A stretch of 64,000 bases of DNA. Source: G965222505 sp965222505. Its GTDB lineage: Bacteria; Bacteroidota; Rhodothermia; Rhodothermales; DATKEJ01. Numbering within the stretch: the first letter of the stretch is position 1; every line of letters starts with the position of its first letter. The stretch lies in NCBI GenBank assembly GCA_965222505.1, contig OZ244956.1, positions 1,240,001-1,304,000 of the forward strand. Direction: 5' to 3'. Under the pieces are notes generated by a model, which searched no databases, was not told where the DNA came from, and saw only the letters and a program-made list of their open reading frames with translations. Below, piece after piece: positions 49,478 to 57,794 of this stretch. Both the position numbers and the translations under genes were made by a program.

Positions 49478-50746
49478 TCAGCTTGCAGCCAGCCACGCAT
49501 CATGTTGGCTGGTGTCGAATTCAGGCAACTCGCAATCAAACAGACTGATATCCGTGGTTTTGTTTTGCATCATGTCCTCAGGAGCCTGTCCCAGACCTGC
49601 ATTCAGGTTGACGAACTTTACGTCTGTGCCGTTATTCTTGAAGCAATAGCCCGTCGGCCTACCGTTTTCATCCATGGACGATGGCTTAAAGATGCCATCG
49701 GTGATCAAATCGACGGGTTCGCCCCCCAGAACGGCTGTGAGCAACTGGCCATATTCCGTGGAGGCATCAACTGGCCCGGTGTTGCCGCTGATCTCGTTAT
49801 CGTGGAGGTTGATGTTGGAACTAAAGGGATCAAATTCCTCCGATTTGAACGGGACGCCGGTAAACAACCAGCTATTGACCGCGATGCCCAGCGTCTTGTG
49901 GTTTTTGATCGTATTGTTGTAGGCTTCGATGTTGGAATGGGACATGATGACCATCCCCGAACCCGGCGGTATGGTACTGACGACCATGCCTTTGGGGGCA
50001 AAGTTTTCACCGTTGTTATCCTCCATCGTGTTGTTGTAAAACTTGATGCGGTCCCCGTTGGCCTGGGGCAGATCGGGCATATCAAAGATGAGCATACCGC
50101 CGGTATTGTTTTTGGCGATGTTATTGTAGACCTCACCCACGATGGTATTTTCAATTTCGAGGCCGGCCACGTTGTGGTGTACATAATTGTCCCGTACCAC
50201 CACATTTTTGGATTGGCCCACATAGATGCCGGCATCCATGGCATAGGAGGCTTCGCAGTTTTCGACCAGCACGTTGGTACTGCTGACGGGATATAAACCA
50301 TAGGCCCCATTGGTTGGCAATCGACCGTTGGTCCAGGTGGCTTCCAGGTCTCGCATCACCACATTTTCACTACCCTGGACTTTGATGGCATCCCCTTTGG
50401 AATCGGCCACGGTAAAACCTTCCAGGGTAATGCCGGTCACGTTCTTGATCAGCATGCCTTCCGCGCCTTCAATCTGGTCTTTGAAGGACAGGACGGTTTT
50501 TCCCTTGCCGGCCCCTTTAATGGTCACACCGGGGGTATCGTTGAGGGAAAGGGACCGCCGGAACTGAAACGTCCCTTCCGGCAAGAGAATCTGCGCGCCG
50601 GCTTCGGCTTCGATGAGTTGTTTTTGGAGTTCTTTGACCAGCGTATCGGCTTCCAGGGGTTGAGGCCCTTCTGTGCCAGGTTGACAGGCTGTACAAAAGA
50701 AGAGGAGGCATACAAATATGCCGGTGTTGACAGAGGATATTTTCAT
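49478..50746 (-). CDS. Parallel beta-helix lipoprotein (SO2931-like)
   Basis: A 422-residue lipoprotein: leader to 'FFCTAC', then many beta-helix coils ('GVTIKGAGKGKTVLSF', 'GITLEGFTVADSKGDAIKV', 'NVVMRDLEATW', 'NVVVRDNYVHHNVAGLEIEN'), as in right-handed parallel beta-helix enzymes or binding proteins. In the SO2930/SO2931 gene pair this protein and the diheme cytochrome occur side by side, as here (36-base gap). The start at 50746 gives a good lipoprotein signal; the longer frame to 51058 adds over 100 residues without support. The substrate is likely carbohydrate-like, which is inference. Confidence 0.88.
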   Translation of the reverse strand: MKISSVNTGIFVCLLFFCTACQPGTEGPQPLEADTLVKELQKQLIEAEAGAQILLPEGTFQFRRSLSLNDTPGVTIKGAGKGKTVLSFKDQIEGAEGMLIKNVTGITLEGFTVADSKGDAIKVQGSENVVMRDLEATWTNGRLPTNGAYGLYPVSSTNVLVENCEASYAMDAGIYVGQSKNVVVRDNYVHHNVAGLEIENTIVGEVYNNIAKNNTGGMLIFDMPDLPQANGDRIKFYNNTMEDNNGENFAPKGMVVSTIPPGSGMVIMSHSNIEAYNNTIKNHKTLGIAVNSWLFTGVPFKSEEFDPFSSNINLHDNEISGNTGPVDASTEYGQLLTAVLGGEPVDLITDGIFKPSSMDENGRPTGYCFKNNGTDVKFVNLNAGLGQAPEDMMQNKTTDISLFDCELPEFDTSQHDAWLAAS

Positions 50747-51122
50747 GGTGGCGGTATGCGTTGGGATGGGTGGGGCTCCCAATGTAAAAGACACGTTTCG
50801 AGACGCAATATGCATATTACCAATTTCTGATGTCGGAAGCAATTGCCGTCGATAGGAGGTGGCTAGGTCGTACGGACAATTGAAAAGTTCATGATTGATG
50901 GCACATTGACCATATTTGAGTCGTTCGCTGGCTTTTCTAGCCTTCAAACATCTCTGGATAGCAATGCCTTTATCGCCCACATTGAAGCCCTTGAGGCTGC
51001 GCCGGTGATTCCGATTGTCCATAGGACCTACATATAGAACGTCCGACACTGTCCTCAAAGGGAAACCTCAATCAAGTTCAGTCGTTTGATTTGTAAAATT
51101 TTTTACACCTTCTATTTACCAT
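50747..51122. other. 376-base intergenic region between divergent genes
   Basis: It contains the promoters of the beta-helix operon (minus) and the NTF2-like gene (plus). The minus frame stays open through most of it but has no leader, ribosome-binding site or family match. The only clear signal is the palindrome at 51092-51107. Nothing else was recognised. Confidence 0.5.
51092..51107. promoter_or_regulatory. Operator-like palindrome TGTAAAA-TT-TTTTACA
   Basis: Perfect 7-base arms around two bases, 15 bases upstream of the ATG of the NTF2-like gene. The shape and length fit a dimeric-repressor site. Which regulator binds is unknown. Confidence 0.45.
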
Positions 51123-51560
51123 ATGCTCAAACTCACCTTCATTGCCCTTCTTTGGGTGCCCTCCATCGTAGTTGCCCAGGCCCCTGAGCCAACACCTGAC
51201 TCGCTCACCGCGCTCATCGAAGCCTACTACACCCACAACGTTGATATCTTTCAGACCGGTTCAACCCAGCAAGATATCGACCGACTCTTTGAACTCTTCA
51301 CCGAGGACTTTGTCTATGTCCACCCCAAGTACGGCGGTACCTACAGCCGGGAAGACCTCTACAGTGGCTACCAAAACAACCAGGCCAACGGGCGCTATGA
51401 CGGCAGCGTCCGCGACATTGAAGTGCTCAACATCATCGTTGGTCTCAATGCCGTCGTAACCCAGAAGCGGTTCGTCAATCAGGAAGGCCCAGGGAAGGCC
51501 GAAATGACTTTGTTTGAGATACGAGATGGCAAAATAGCCCGGATCGTTGAATATTGGTAG
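51123..51560 (+). CDS. Exported SnoaL/NTF2-like protein
   Basis: A 145-residue protein with a signal peptide ('LTFIALLWVPSIVVAQ'). One NTF2-like cone domain follows: 'LIEAYYTHNVDIFQTGSTQQDIDRLFELFTEDFVYVHPKYGGTYSREDLYSGY' and 'TLFEIRDGKIARIVEYW', the classic SnoaL-like ending. Such domains are small enzymes or binding proteins; the role here is unknown. It is transcribed alone, divergent from the beta-helix gene. Confidence 0.85.
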   Translation: MLKLTFIALLWVPSIVVAQAPEPTPDSLTALIEAYYTHNVDIFQTGSTQQDIDRLFELFTEDFVYVHPKYGGTYSREDLYSGYQNNQANGRYDGSVRDIEVLNIIVGLNAVVTQKRFVNQEGPGKAEMTLFEIRDGKIARIVEYW

Positions 51561-51658
51561 ATGTGGTCTTGCTTAAAGTCAGAATAGAATAATCACGTGG
51601 AACATCACGCTCACGGCAACAAGCGTGGCACCATACCTTGATGCACGTACGTGACAGT

Positions 51659-52465
51659 CTATTCTTCAGCTTTGGCGGCGTTCCAGAGCACGTCCATTTC
51701 TTCGAGGGTGGCCTGGGCGGCGGTTTGACCGCGTTCGGCGAGGGCAGCTTCGATGTATTGAAAACGCCGAATGAACTTGGCGTTGGTACGTTGGAGCGCG
51801 TTCTCGGGGGTGATGCCCAGGAAGCGGGCATAGTTGACGAGGGCAAAGAGCACATCACCAAACTCGGCTTCCAGCGCATCGGTATCATTGGCCGGGGTGT
51901 GTTGGTGTAGCTCGGCCAGTTCTTCCTCGACCTTGGCCCAGGCCGCTTCCCGTTTGGGGAAATCAAAACCTATACCGGCCACTTTCTCCTGTATCCGCTG
52001 CGCACGGAGCAGGGCCGGGAGTTGCCGGGGCACACCCTCCAGGGCCGACTTTTTCTTGCCTTCCTTGAGTTTGATTTGCTCCCAGTTGGCAAGGACTTCC
52101 CCGGTGCCACTAACCTTCAGGTTATTGTATACGTGTGGGTGGCGGCGGACCAGCTTTTCCGATTCGGTCCGTATCACCTCGGCCAACGAAAAGGTCCCCT
52201 CACCCTCGGCAATCTGGCTGTGAAAGAGGACGTGGAGCATCAAATCCCCCAATTCCTTTTTGAGTTCGGCCCAGTCGCCGTCGTCGATGGCTTCTACGGT
52301 TTCGTAGGCTTCTTCGATGAGCAGATGTTTGACCGAGGCATGGGTTTGTTCACGGTCCCAGGGGCATTCCTTGCGCAACCGACTGACGATACCGGCCAAC
52401 TCGGCAAAGGCCGAAAGGACCTCCGGAGCCACAGCTGCCGTATCTGCTTTGACTTTTTCGTTCAT
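51659..52465 (-). CDS. mazG: Nucleoside triphosphate pyrophosphohydrolase
   Basis: A 268-residue MazG that hydrolyses (d)NTPs to monophosphates, sanitising pools. There are two MazG domains: N-terminal 'LRKECPWDREQTHASVKHLLIEEAYETVEAI' with 'LKKELGDLMLHVLFHSQIA', and a C-terminal 'KVEEELAELHQHTP'/'EAEFGDVLFALVNYARF'. The EExxE...ExxD metal sites are present. The start at 52465 ('MNEKVK') is preferred over 52492. It is divergent from ssb across 302 bases. Confidence 0.94.
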   Translation of the reverse strand: MNEKVKADTAAVAPEVLSAFAELAGIVSRLRKECPWDREQTHASVKHLLIEEAYETVEAIDDGDWAELKKELGDLMLHVLFHSQIAEGEGTFSLAEVIRTESEKLVRRHPHVYNNLKVSGTGEVLANWEQIKLKEGKKKSALEGVPRQLPALLRAQRIQEKVAGIGFDFPKREAAWAKVEEELAELHQHTPANDTDALEAEFGDVLFALVNYARFLGITPENALQRTNAKFIRRFQYIEAALAERGQTAAQATLEEMDVLWNAAKAEE

Positions 52466-52767
52466 CCAATCAAAAACATATGTAACATACATACTCTAAA
52501 ATGCATATTTACAGCATCTTAAAATATATGTAAAAGTCGATATAAAATTCACATTCCAACCTAGCATTTTTCGGGCTTATTTTGTTTATTATGGTGTGAA
52601 ATGGCCATGAATCTACGGGGGCATGTTATGTTTTCCGGGGGTTCAGGGGTCTTTTTCACACAGGTTAAGCCGGCAGAGGCTTCCTGCTTCTGACTGGTGG
52701 ATTCATGTACGCGCGCCGATGAGCCGACCGATACGTGTCGGTGGCGCATAACACAGAGGTTTACGTC
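52466..52767. other. 302-base divergent promoter region of mazG and ssb
   Basis: The mazG side is very AT-rich; the ssb side is GC-rich. A short hairpin CCGAC-N8-GTCGG lies in the ssb leader at about 52724-52741, roughly 27 bases upstream of the ssb start. No RNA gene or known riboswitch was recognised. Confidence 0.45.
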
Positions 52768-53217
52768 ATGGCACGTAGCGTCAACAAGGTGATCTTGGTC
52801 GGTCACCTCGGGCAAGACCCGGAACTCCGATACACGGGTAACGGCACCGCCGTTTGCAACATGCGCATCGCAACCAGCGATTCGTACAAAGATGCCAGCG
52901 GCAATCTGGTCGACAAGACCGAGTGGCACAATGTGGTGGTCTGGAGCCGCCTGGCCGAGATCTGCAACGAGTACCTCAAAAAAGGGTCTCAAGTGTATTT
53001 TGAAGGCCAATTGCAAACCCGTTCCTACGAGGATAAGGAAGGCAATACGAAATATGTCACCGAAGTCAAAGCCCGTGAAATGGTAATGCTGGGGGGCCGT
53101 GGGCACTCCGACGGCAACGGATACCAGGGTGACGGGTCTCAACGCCCCTCCCGTCCGCAGCCGACCGCCCAACCCGCTGGCGACAGCTTTGCCCCAGACG
53201 ACGATCTGCCGTTCTAA
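52768..53217 (+). CDS. ssb: Single-stranded DNA-binding protein
   Basis: A 149-residue OB-fold protein: 'SVNKVILVGHLGQDPELRYTGNGTAVCNMRIATS', 'EWHNVVVWSRLAEICNEYLKKGSQVYFEGQLQTRSY', and a flexible Gly/Pro-rich tail ending in the acidic tip 'DDDLPF' that recruits repair proteins. The length is normal. The ATG at 52768 is backed by GAGGT upstream; 11 more residues to 52735 are not family-like. A terminator follows. Confidence 0.96.
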   Translation: MARSVNKVILVGHLGQDPELRYTGNGTAVCNMRIATSDSYKDASGNLVDKTEWHNVVVWSRLAEICNEYLKKGSQVYFEGQLQTRSYEDKEGNTKYVTEVKAREMVMLGGRGHSDGNGYQGDGSQRPSRPQPTAQPAGDSFAPDDDLPF

Positions 53218-53240
53218 ACGCAGATACCTGATTTATTAGG

Positions 53241-53277
53241 AAACAGCTACTCGATTACTCGGGTGGCTGTTTTTTTT
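53241..53277 (+). terminator. Intrinsic terminator after ssb
   Basis: Stem AACAGCTAC / GTGGCTGTT (one G-T wobble) with a 12-base loop, followed by a run of T. It lies 24 bases beyond the ssb stop codon. Confidence 0.8.
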
Positions 53278-53282
53278 GGGTA

Positions 53283-53424
53283 CGCTCGCGGACACAGGTG
53301 GGGGGCCGCAATGCAGGGTTCATGCAGGGGCCGCTCGCTGGTGGTTAGTAGTGCGCTCGCGGACGCAGGGAGCTGGCCGCTTTGCGGAATTATGTAGAGG
53401 CCGCTCGCTGGTGGTTAGTGGTAA
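53283..53424. repeat. 71-base imperfect tandem duplication
   Basis: Copy 1 runs from CGCTCGCGG at 53283, copy 2 from the same word at 53354. Both end in a shared stretch CCGCTCGCTGGTGGTTAGT; the middles have diverged. It lies between ssb and purK in a 313-base gap that holds no other recognised gene apart from the ssb terminator. Confidence 0.7.
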
Positions 53425-53530
53425 GGCTGTGTAACAACCCACAACTAACAACCAATGGTTGCACCCCACCAATCCTGTTGCTAACTTAAAATCCTTTAGC
53501 AACCTTGCTACGTCGCACGCCACACATTGC

Positions 53531-54700
53531 ATGCCGCACCCCGCACCCCGCACCCCGCACCCCGCACCCCGCACCTTCCCAACCCTCGGTATTCTCGGTG
53601 CTGGCCAACTGGGGCGTATGACTGCACTCGCAGCGATCCGCATGGGGTTGCAGGTTCGTTTTCTGGCTCCTAAACCTGAAGGGGCTGCCGAAGGATTGGG
53701 AACGCTGACCGTAGGAGACTGGACCGATCTCGACGTCCTCCGGGCCTTCGCGGCCCAATGCGATGCCGTAACCCTCGAAAGTGAATGGGCCCCCGCCGAC
53801 CGGCTCCAACCCGTCTTGCCCGAAACCACCGCCCTCTGGCCCTCACCGCATACCGTCAACATCATACGCGATAAAGGGCGGCAAAAAACCGTACTACAGG
53901 AGGCGGGGTTGCCGGTACCGGACTTCATCCTCTGCACCACCCTCGATGAAGCCCTGACTGCTGCCAATACCTACGGCTACCCCGTCGTCCTGAAACGCCG
54001 CCGGGGATCCTACGACGGCTACGGAAATGCTACCGTCCATACCCCCGAAACCCTGGCCGAAGCCTTCAATGCGCTGACCGATACGGACGGTTTGCTTGTC
54101 GAAGCTTGGGTACCTTTTGTACGGGAACTGGCCACCCTCGTTGCCCGGCGTGCCGATGGCGAGCATGTCATTTACCCCATCGTCCACACCGAGCAACGGG
54201 ACCATCGGTGCCATGCCGTTGTTGCCCCTGCACCCGTTACCTCTGATGTGGCTGAGCGTGCCGCAACACTGGCCGAAGCCGCTGTAACCGCTATCGACGG
54301 GGTGGGCATTACCGGCGTTGAAGTGTTTGAACTCGCCGACGGCACCTTGCTGATCAACGAACTGGCCCCGCGCCCCCACAACACCGGGCATTACACCATT
54401 GAAGGGTGTTATACTTCGCAATTCGAAAATCATGTACGCGCCGTTCTGGGCTGGCCCCTTGGCAACCCTGCCTTGCGTGAACCTGTTGCTGTGATGGTCA
54501 ATGTGCTAGGCCACCGCAATGGTCAACCGTCTCTCTCTGGCTATACTCAGGCGCTTGCGGTACCAGGCATCGGGGTACATGTGTACGGAAAATCGGAAGT
54601 ACGGCCGAAGCGAAAAATGGGTCACGTTACCGCCACCGGCACCGATCCGGATGAAACCCGCCACCGCGCCGAGCAAGCTGCGGCCTACATCCGGCTTTGA
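53531..54700 (+). CDS. purK: 5-(Carboxyamino)imidazole ribonucleotide synthase
   Basis: This ATP-grasp enzyme of purine synthesis makes N5-CAIR, the substrate of PurE encoded next. Recognised by 'LGILGAGQLGRM', 'VTLESEWAPAD', 'VVLKRRRGSYDGYGN', 'FVRELATLVARRADGE', 'GITGVEVFELADG' and 'NELAPRPHNTGHYTIE'. The first usable start before the nucleotide-binding strand is ATG at 53531, which lies three bases before six CCGCACC copies. The N-terminus is therefore the repeat translation 'PHPAPRTPHPAPRT'. A TTG at 53459 would extend it by 24 residues. purE follows after 124 bases. Confidence 0.93.
   Translation: MPHPAPRTPHPAPRTFPTLGILGAGQLGRMTALAAIRMGLQVRFLAPKPEGAAEGLGTLTVGDWTDLDVLRAFAAQCDAVTLESEWAPADRLQPVLPETTALWPSPHTVNIIRDKGRQKTVLQEAGLPVPDFILCTTLDEALTAANTYGYPVVLKRRRGSYDGYGNATVHTPETLAEAFNALTDTDGLLVEAWVPFVRELATLVARRADGEHVIYPIVHTEQRDHRCHAVVAPAPVTSDVAERAATLAEAAVTAIDGVGITGVEVFELADGTLLINELAPRPHNTGHYTIEGCYTSQFENHVRAVLGWPLGNPALREPVAVMVNVLGHRNGQPSLSGYTQALAVPGIGVHVYGKSEVRPKRKMGHVTATGTDPDETRHRAEQAAAYIRL
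53534..53575 (+). repeat. Six exact CCGCACC heptamers inside the purK 5' coding end
   Basis: Six uninterrupted copies of CCGCACC, translated as part of PurK. Seven bases per unit means any gain or loss of one or two units shifts the reading frame; changes of three units keep it. Confidence 0.9.
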
Positions 54701-54824
54701 GGACGCATGCCCACAGCTTCAGGTTTTGACCAATCCCTCGGCCTTTTACCGTTTCTTTATTCCAAATGGCGGATGAATGCGGTATCTTCAACTTCCCTTT
54801 TTACCAATCGAATAACATCGAATT

Positions 54825-55358
54825 ATGGAGCCCGAAGCGCCTACAGTCCCACAGGTCGGTATTGCAATGGGTAGCGAATCTGACCTTAAAACCATGCAAG
54901 AAGCTGCCGATGTCTTGTCTGATTTTGGTGTAACGTTTGAAGTGCGGGTGCTCTCGGCCCATCGGACACCTGAACGCATGGCAACCTATGCCCGTGAAGC
55001 CCATAAACGAGGCCTCAAGGTGATCATCGCCGGAGCGGGTGGGTCTGCGCATCTGCCGGGTATGATTGCCGCGCATACCCCCCTGCCCGTGTTAGGTGTA
55101 CCCGTGCCCAGCCAACATTTGAAAGGCTTGGACTCATTACTCTCGGTGGTGCAAATGCCCAGCGGGGTGCCGGTTGCGACCCTGGCCGTGGGTGGTGCAA
55201 AAAATGCTGGACTGCTGGCCGTTCAAATCCTGTCACTGCAAGACACCACCCTCATGGAACAGCTCCTGGCCTACAAAGCCTACCTCGTCGACAAAGTCGA
55301 GGATATGGATGAACGCGTGCAAAAGCACTTCGCCAAAGAAGAGGTGGCCGCTGAGTAA
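54825..55358 (+). CDS. purE: 5-(Carboxyamino)imidazole ribonucleotide mutase
   Basis: This 177-residue class I PurE isomerises N5-CAIR to CAIR. The motifs 'GSESDLKTMQEAADVL', 'VLSAHRTPERM' and 'AGAGGSAHLPGMIAA' carry the active-site Ser, His and the loop that closes over the substrate. Length and order are normal. It is the second gene of a purK-purE pair and converges on the GWxTD gene with a 15-base gap. Confidence 0.96.
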   Translation: MEPEAPTVPQVGIAMGSESDLKTMQEAADVLSDFGVTFEVRVLSAHRTPERMATYAREAHKRGLKVIIAGAGGSAHLPGMIAAHTPLPVLGVPVPSQHLKGLDSLLSVVQMPSGVPVATLAVGGAKNAGLLAVQILSLQDTTLMEQLLAYKAYLVDKVEDMDERVQKHFAKEEVAAE

Positions 55359-55373
55359 AGTACTGGTTGCCCT

Positions 55374-57794
55374 TTATTGCAGGTACAGGTCCTTTTGTAC
55401 GTCTACGGTTTTATCCGAAATCAGATCGCGTACCCGAAGCACCAGGGTATAGACCCCCGGCTCCTGACTGCTGGCATCCATGATCAGGTATTCCTCTTCG
55501 TCACTGTCGAGCCCTCCACTTTCGTAGGAGGTGCCAACCCCCTTGTCTGATCCGCCGAAAATGTTCTTGAACAGTTTCGAAATACCGGAGGAATCATCCT
55601 TGGGCGCCAGTACGGCCTGCACTTCATAGCGGGTGCGACTACTCTGGTCTTTCGTCAGGTTGTAGAGTTCGAAGTACAGGTAGATGGGTTGCGTCGTGTC
55701 GTACACGGTCCACGGGGCCGGGGTGATCGAAAGGCCGTGCCGAACGATGTCTCCGCTGTTGATCGGCTTGCCATCTTCGGATTCTTCGACCACATACGCC
55801 AGCAGCATATCACTGAGCGCGAGCGTGGCGTTGTCGAAACCCGGTATGGTAACGTCTCGCCGCTGAACAGCCACCGTGCCACCATCATTGGTCTCAAACT
55901 CGACGGAGATCTGATGATCACCGGGGGGCGCTTTCATGGGTTGGGTGTCCACCCAGAGATTGGTGCCTTCAAACGACTTGATCTGTGCCGTTTTAAGGCC
56001 GTACAGCTTACGCCGGCGCTCCACCAGGATGTCCCGTTGCTCATTGATCAGGAACGCGCCGGTACGCAGGTTCAGGTCAACCAGGTCTTTGCCGGGTTCA
56101 TAATTTTGCACGGGGATGCCGTAGTGCACGTATACGTCCGTGTGGTTATCCGGCCCCTTGAAGGCATTGACCAGATACGGAATGTCCACTTGCCGCCCTG
56201 GAGCACGGTATTCATACCGTTCCGGCGTTTCACGGAAGGTTTCGCGAGCCTTGATCACATAGTCGTTAGCCCAGGCATTGACCCCTTCATTGAGCATACT
56301 CGCCGGCGGCGTATACAACCGGTATTCGCTGTTTCGGAAGGGGTCTTCGAAGACAAACCGAAAATCCCCGTAATCCCAGATATTGAATGTATTGTTGAAC
56401 AATACCTCTCGGTCGAATGCTTCCACGGAAGCGCCAGGGGTTTGTTCGCCCAGTTCGGGCTGGGTGGTTTCGGAAGTACGAGACCGGCTCGTAGCGATCT
56501 GCCGCAGGATGGCATCGAACCCGCCGGTAATCACCACATCACTCTGCGGAATGCCGTAGCGCACTAAAATCTGCCCACGTTGGGTATTCCAGCCTCGGCT
56601 TTTGAGTTTGGGGGCTCCGTAGAGCAGGTCGGCATAAACGAGCCGGGTGTAGTGCTCCAGTTTCCGTTCATTGTAGGTGGTCAGGAAGCGGGGGTCCTTA
56701 CTGGTCCAGAAGCGGGAGGCATACATGACCCGGTTTTCCTCGTACTGCTTTTTCTCGTCTTCCGGCAGAAGCAGATCCAGGTTTTCGAACGCATACCGGT
56801 CTTCCGGGGACATTTTTTTGAAGGCCACCTCAAAACTTTTCGCGGCAGCTTCCATGTTGCCCAGGTGGTAGTGGTTGTAACCGAGATACGTCCAGAGTTC
56901 TACATCATCCGGGAAGAAGATGTACATTTTCTGGAGCATCTCGGCGGCATCCCGATGGGCTTCCCGCAGTGCATAAATCTGCATCAGATGGGTGTAAACC
57001 GTACGCCGCATAGGATCGTTTTGGATGGCCCGTTTCAGGTGGCCCACGGCGCGTGCATAAGCCCGATTCGCCCGGCGGCTCATGTCCTGAACGGGAACGC
57101 CCTGGCTACGCAGCCGGTCGATGTTAAACTGGTCATCGATGCGAAACTCCATCTGGTCCAGCACGACGAGGTCACCGGGGTCCTGATCGATGAATGGATC
57201 GCCTGCGGTGATGTCCCCGGCCGTATCCTGTGCATCTGCATTGGCGACAACCTCTTCAAAATCGTTGCCGCTGCGTTCACGGTTGGCGAGGGTTTCCCGA
57301 AGACCGAGCGTCGGCAGGGAAATGGCATTCCGATACCGCCAGAAATCATGGATATAGGTGATGCCGAGTTCTTCGTGGGCGAACGCATTGGTCGAATCCA
57401 GTACCAGAATCTCCTTGGCCAGCCCTTTGCGTTTTTCGTCACGGATGCGCTCCAGCAGGAAATTGGAGGTGTCGTCCCGCATTTGCTCCAACCGCCCGAC
57501 CATGTACTGAATGTTTTGCGGCTCTAATTCGAGCGCTTTTTCGATATGATGGCTGGCCTTTCCGCCATCCTTGAGACGCGTTTCATGGTATATGCGGGCG
57601 AGCATGTAATGGGCTTCGGCCTGCTCAGGGTTTGCGGAAAGCACCCGGTTAAACTGGTCAGCGGCTTCGGCAAATTGTTCAGCGCGGAAGAGCAGGATGG
57701 CTTCATCAAACAACTCAGCCTCGTCTTGTGCCTGGATGGACGGCGCAAGACCAGCCCACAGAAAAAGCACAAACAGATATAAGGAATAACGCAT
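55374..57794 (-). CDS. Exported GWxTD-domain protein with TPR region
   Basis: An 806-residue protein: signal peptide to 'SIQAQ', TPR-like helices at about 25-130 ('AILLFRAEQFAEAADQFNRVLSANPEQAEAHYMLARI') and again near 240-340. The GWxTD-type domain follows: 'FWTSKDPRFLTTYNERKLEHYTRLVYADLLYGAPKLKSRGWNTQRGQILVRYG' (here W-N-T-Q in place of W-x-T-D). The C-terminal third is beta-rich. The domain is typical of Bacteroidota and some other phyla; function unknown, perhaps in envelope or gliding-type surface systems. It is transcribed alone. Confidence 0.87.
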   Translation of the reverse strand: MRYSLYLFVLFLWAGLAPSIQAQDEAELFDEAILLFRAEQFAEAADQFNRVLSANPEQAEAHYMLARIYHETRLKDGGKASHHIEKALELEPQNIQYMVGRLEQMRDDTSNFLLERIRDEKRKGLAKEILVLDSTNAFAHEELGITYIHDFWRYRNAISLPTLGLRETLANRERSGNDFEEVVANADAQDTAGDITAGDPFIDQDPGDLVVLDQMEFRIDDQFNIDRLRSQGVPVQDMSRRANRAYARAVGHLKRAIQNDPMRRTVYTHLMQIYALREAHRDAAEMLQKMYIFFPDDVELWTYLGYNHYHLGNMEAAAKSFEVAFKKMSPEDRYAFENLDLLLPEDEKKQYEENRVMYASRFWTSKDPRFLTTYNERKLEHYTRLVYADLLYGAPKLKSRGWNTQRGQILVRYGIPQSDVVITGGFDAILRQIATSRSRTSETTQPELGEQTPGASVEAFDREVLFNNTFNIWDYGDFRFVFEDPFRNSEYRLYTPPASMLNEGVNAWANDYVIKARETFRETPERYEYRAPGRQVDIPYLVNAFKGPDNHTDVYVHYGIPVQNYEPGKDLVDLNLRTGAFLINEQRDILVERRRKLYGLKTAQIKSFEGTNLWVDTQPMKAPPGDHQISVEFETNDGGTVAVQRRDVTIPGFDNATLALSDMLLAYVVEESEDGKPINSGDIVRHGLSITPAPWTVYDTTQPIYLYFELYNLTKDQSSRTRYEVQAVLAPKDDSSGISKLFKNIFGGSDKGVGTSYESGGLDSDEEEYLIMDASSQEPGVYTLVLRVRDLISDKTVDVQKDLYLQ

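Noticed and set aside
50747..51058. 104-residue N-terminal extension of the beta-helix protein
   Set aside because: The extension has no signal peptide, and the lipoprotein leader begins at the ATG at 50746.
53534..53575. CRISPR-like array
   Set aside because: The repeats are 7 bases with no spacers; it is a simple tandem repeat, and no cas gene is present.
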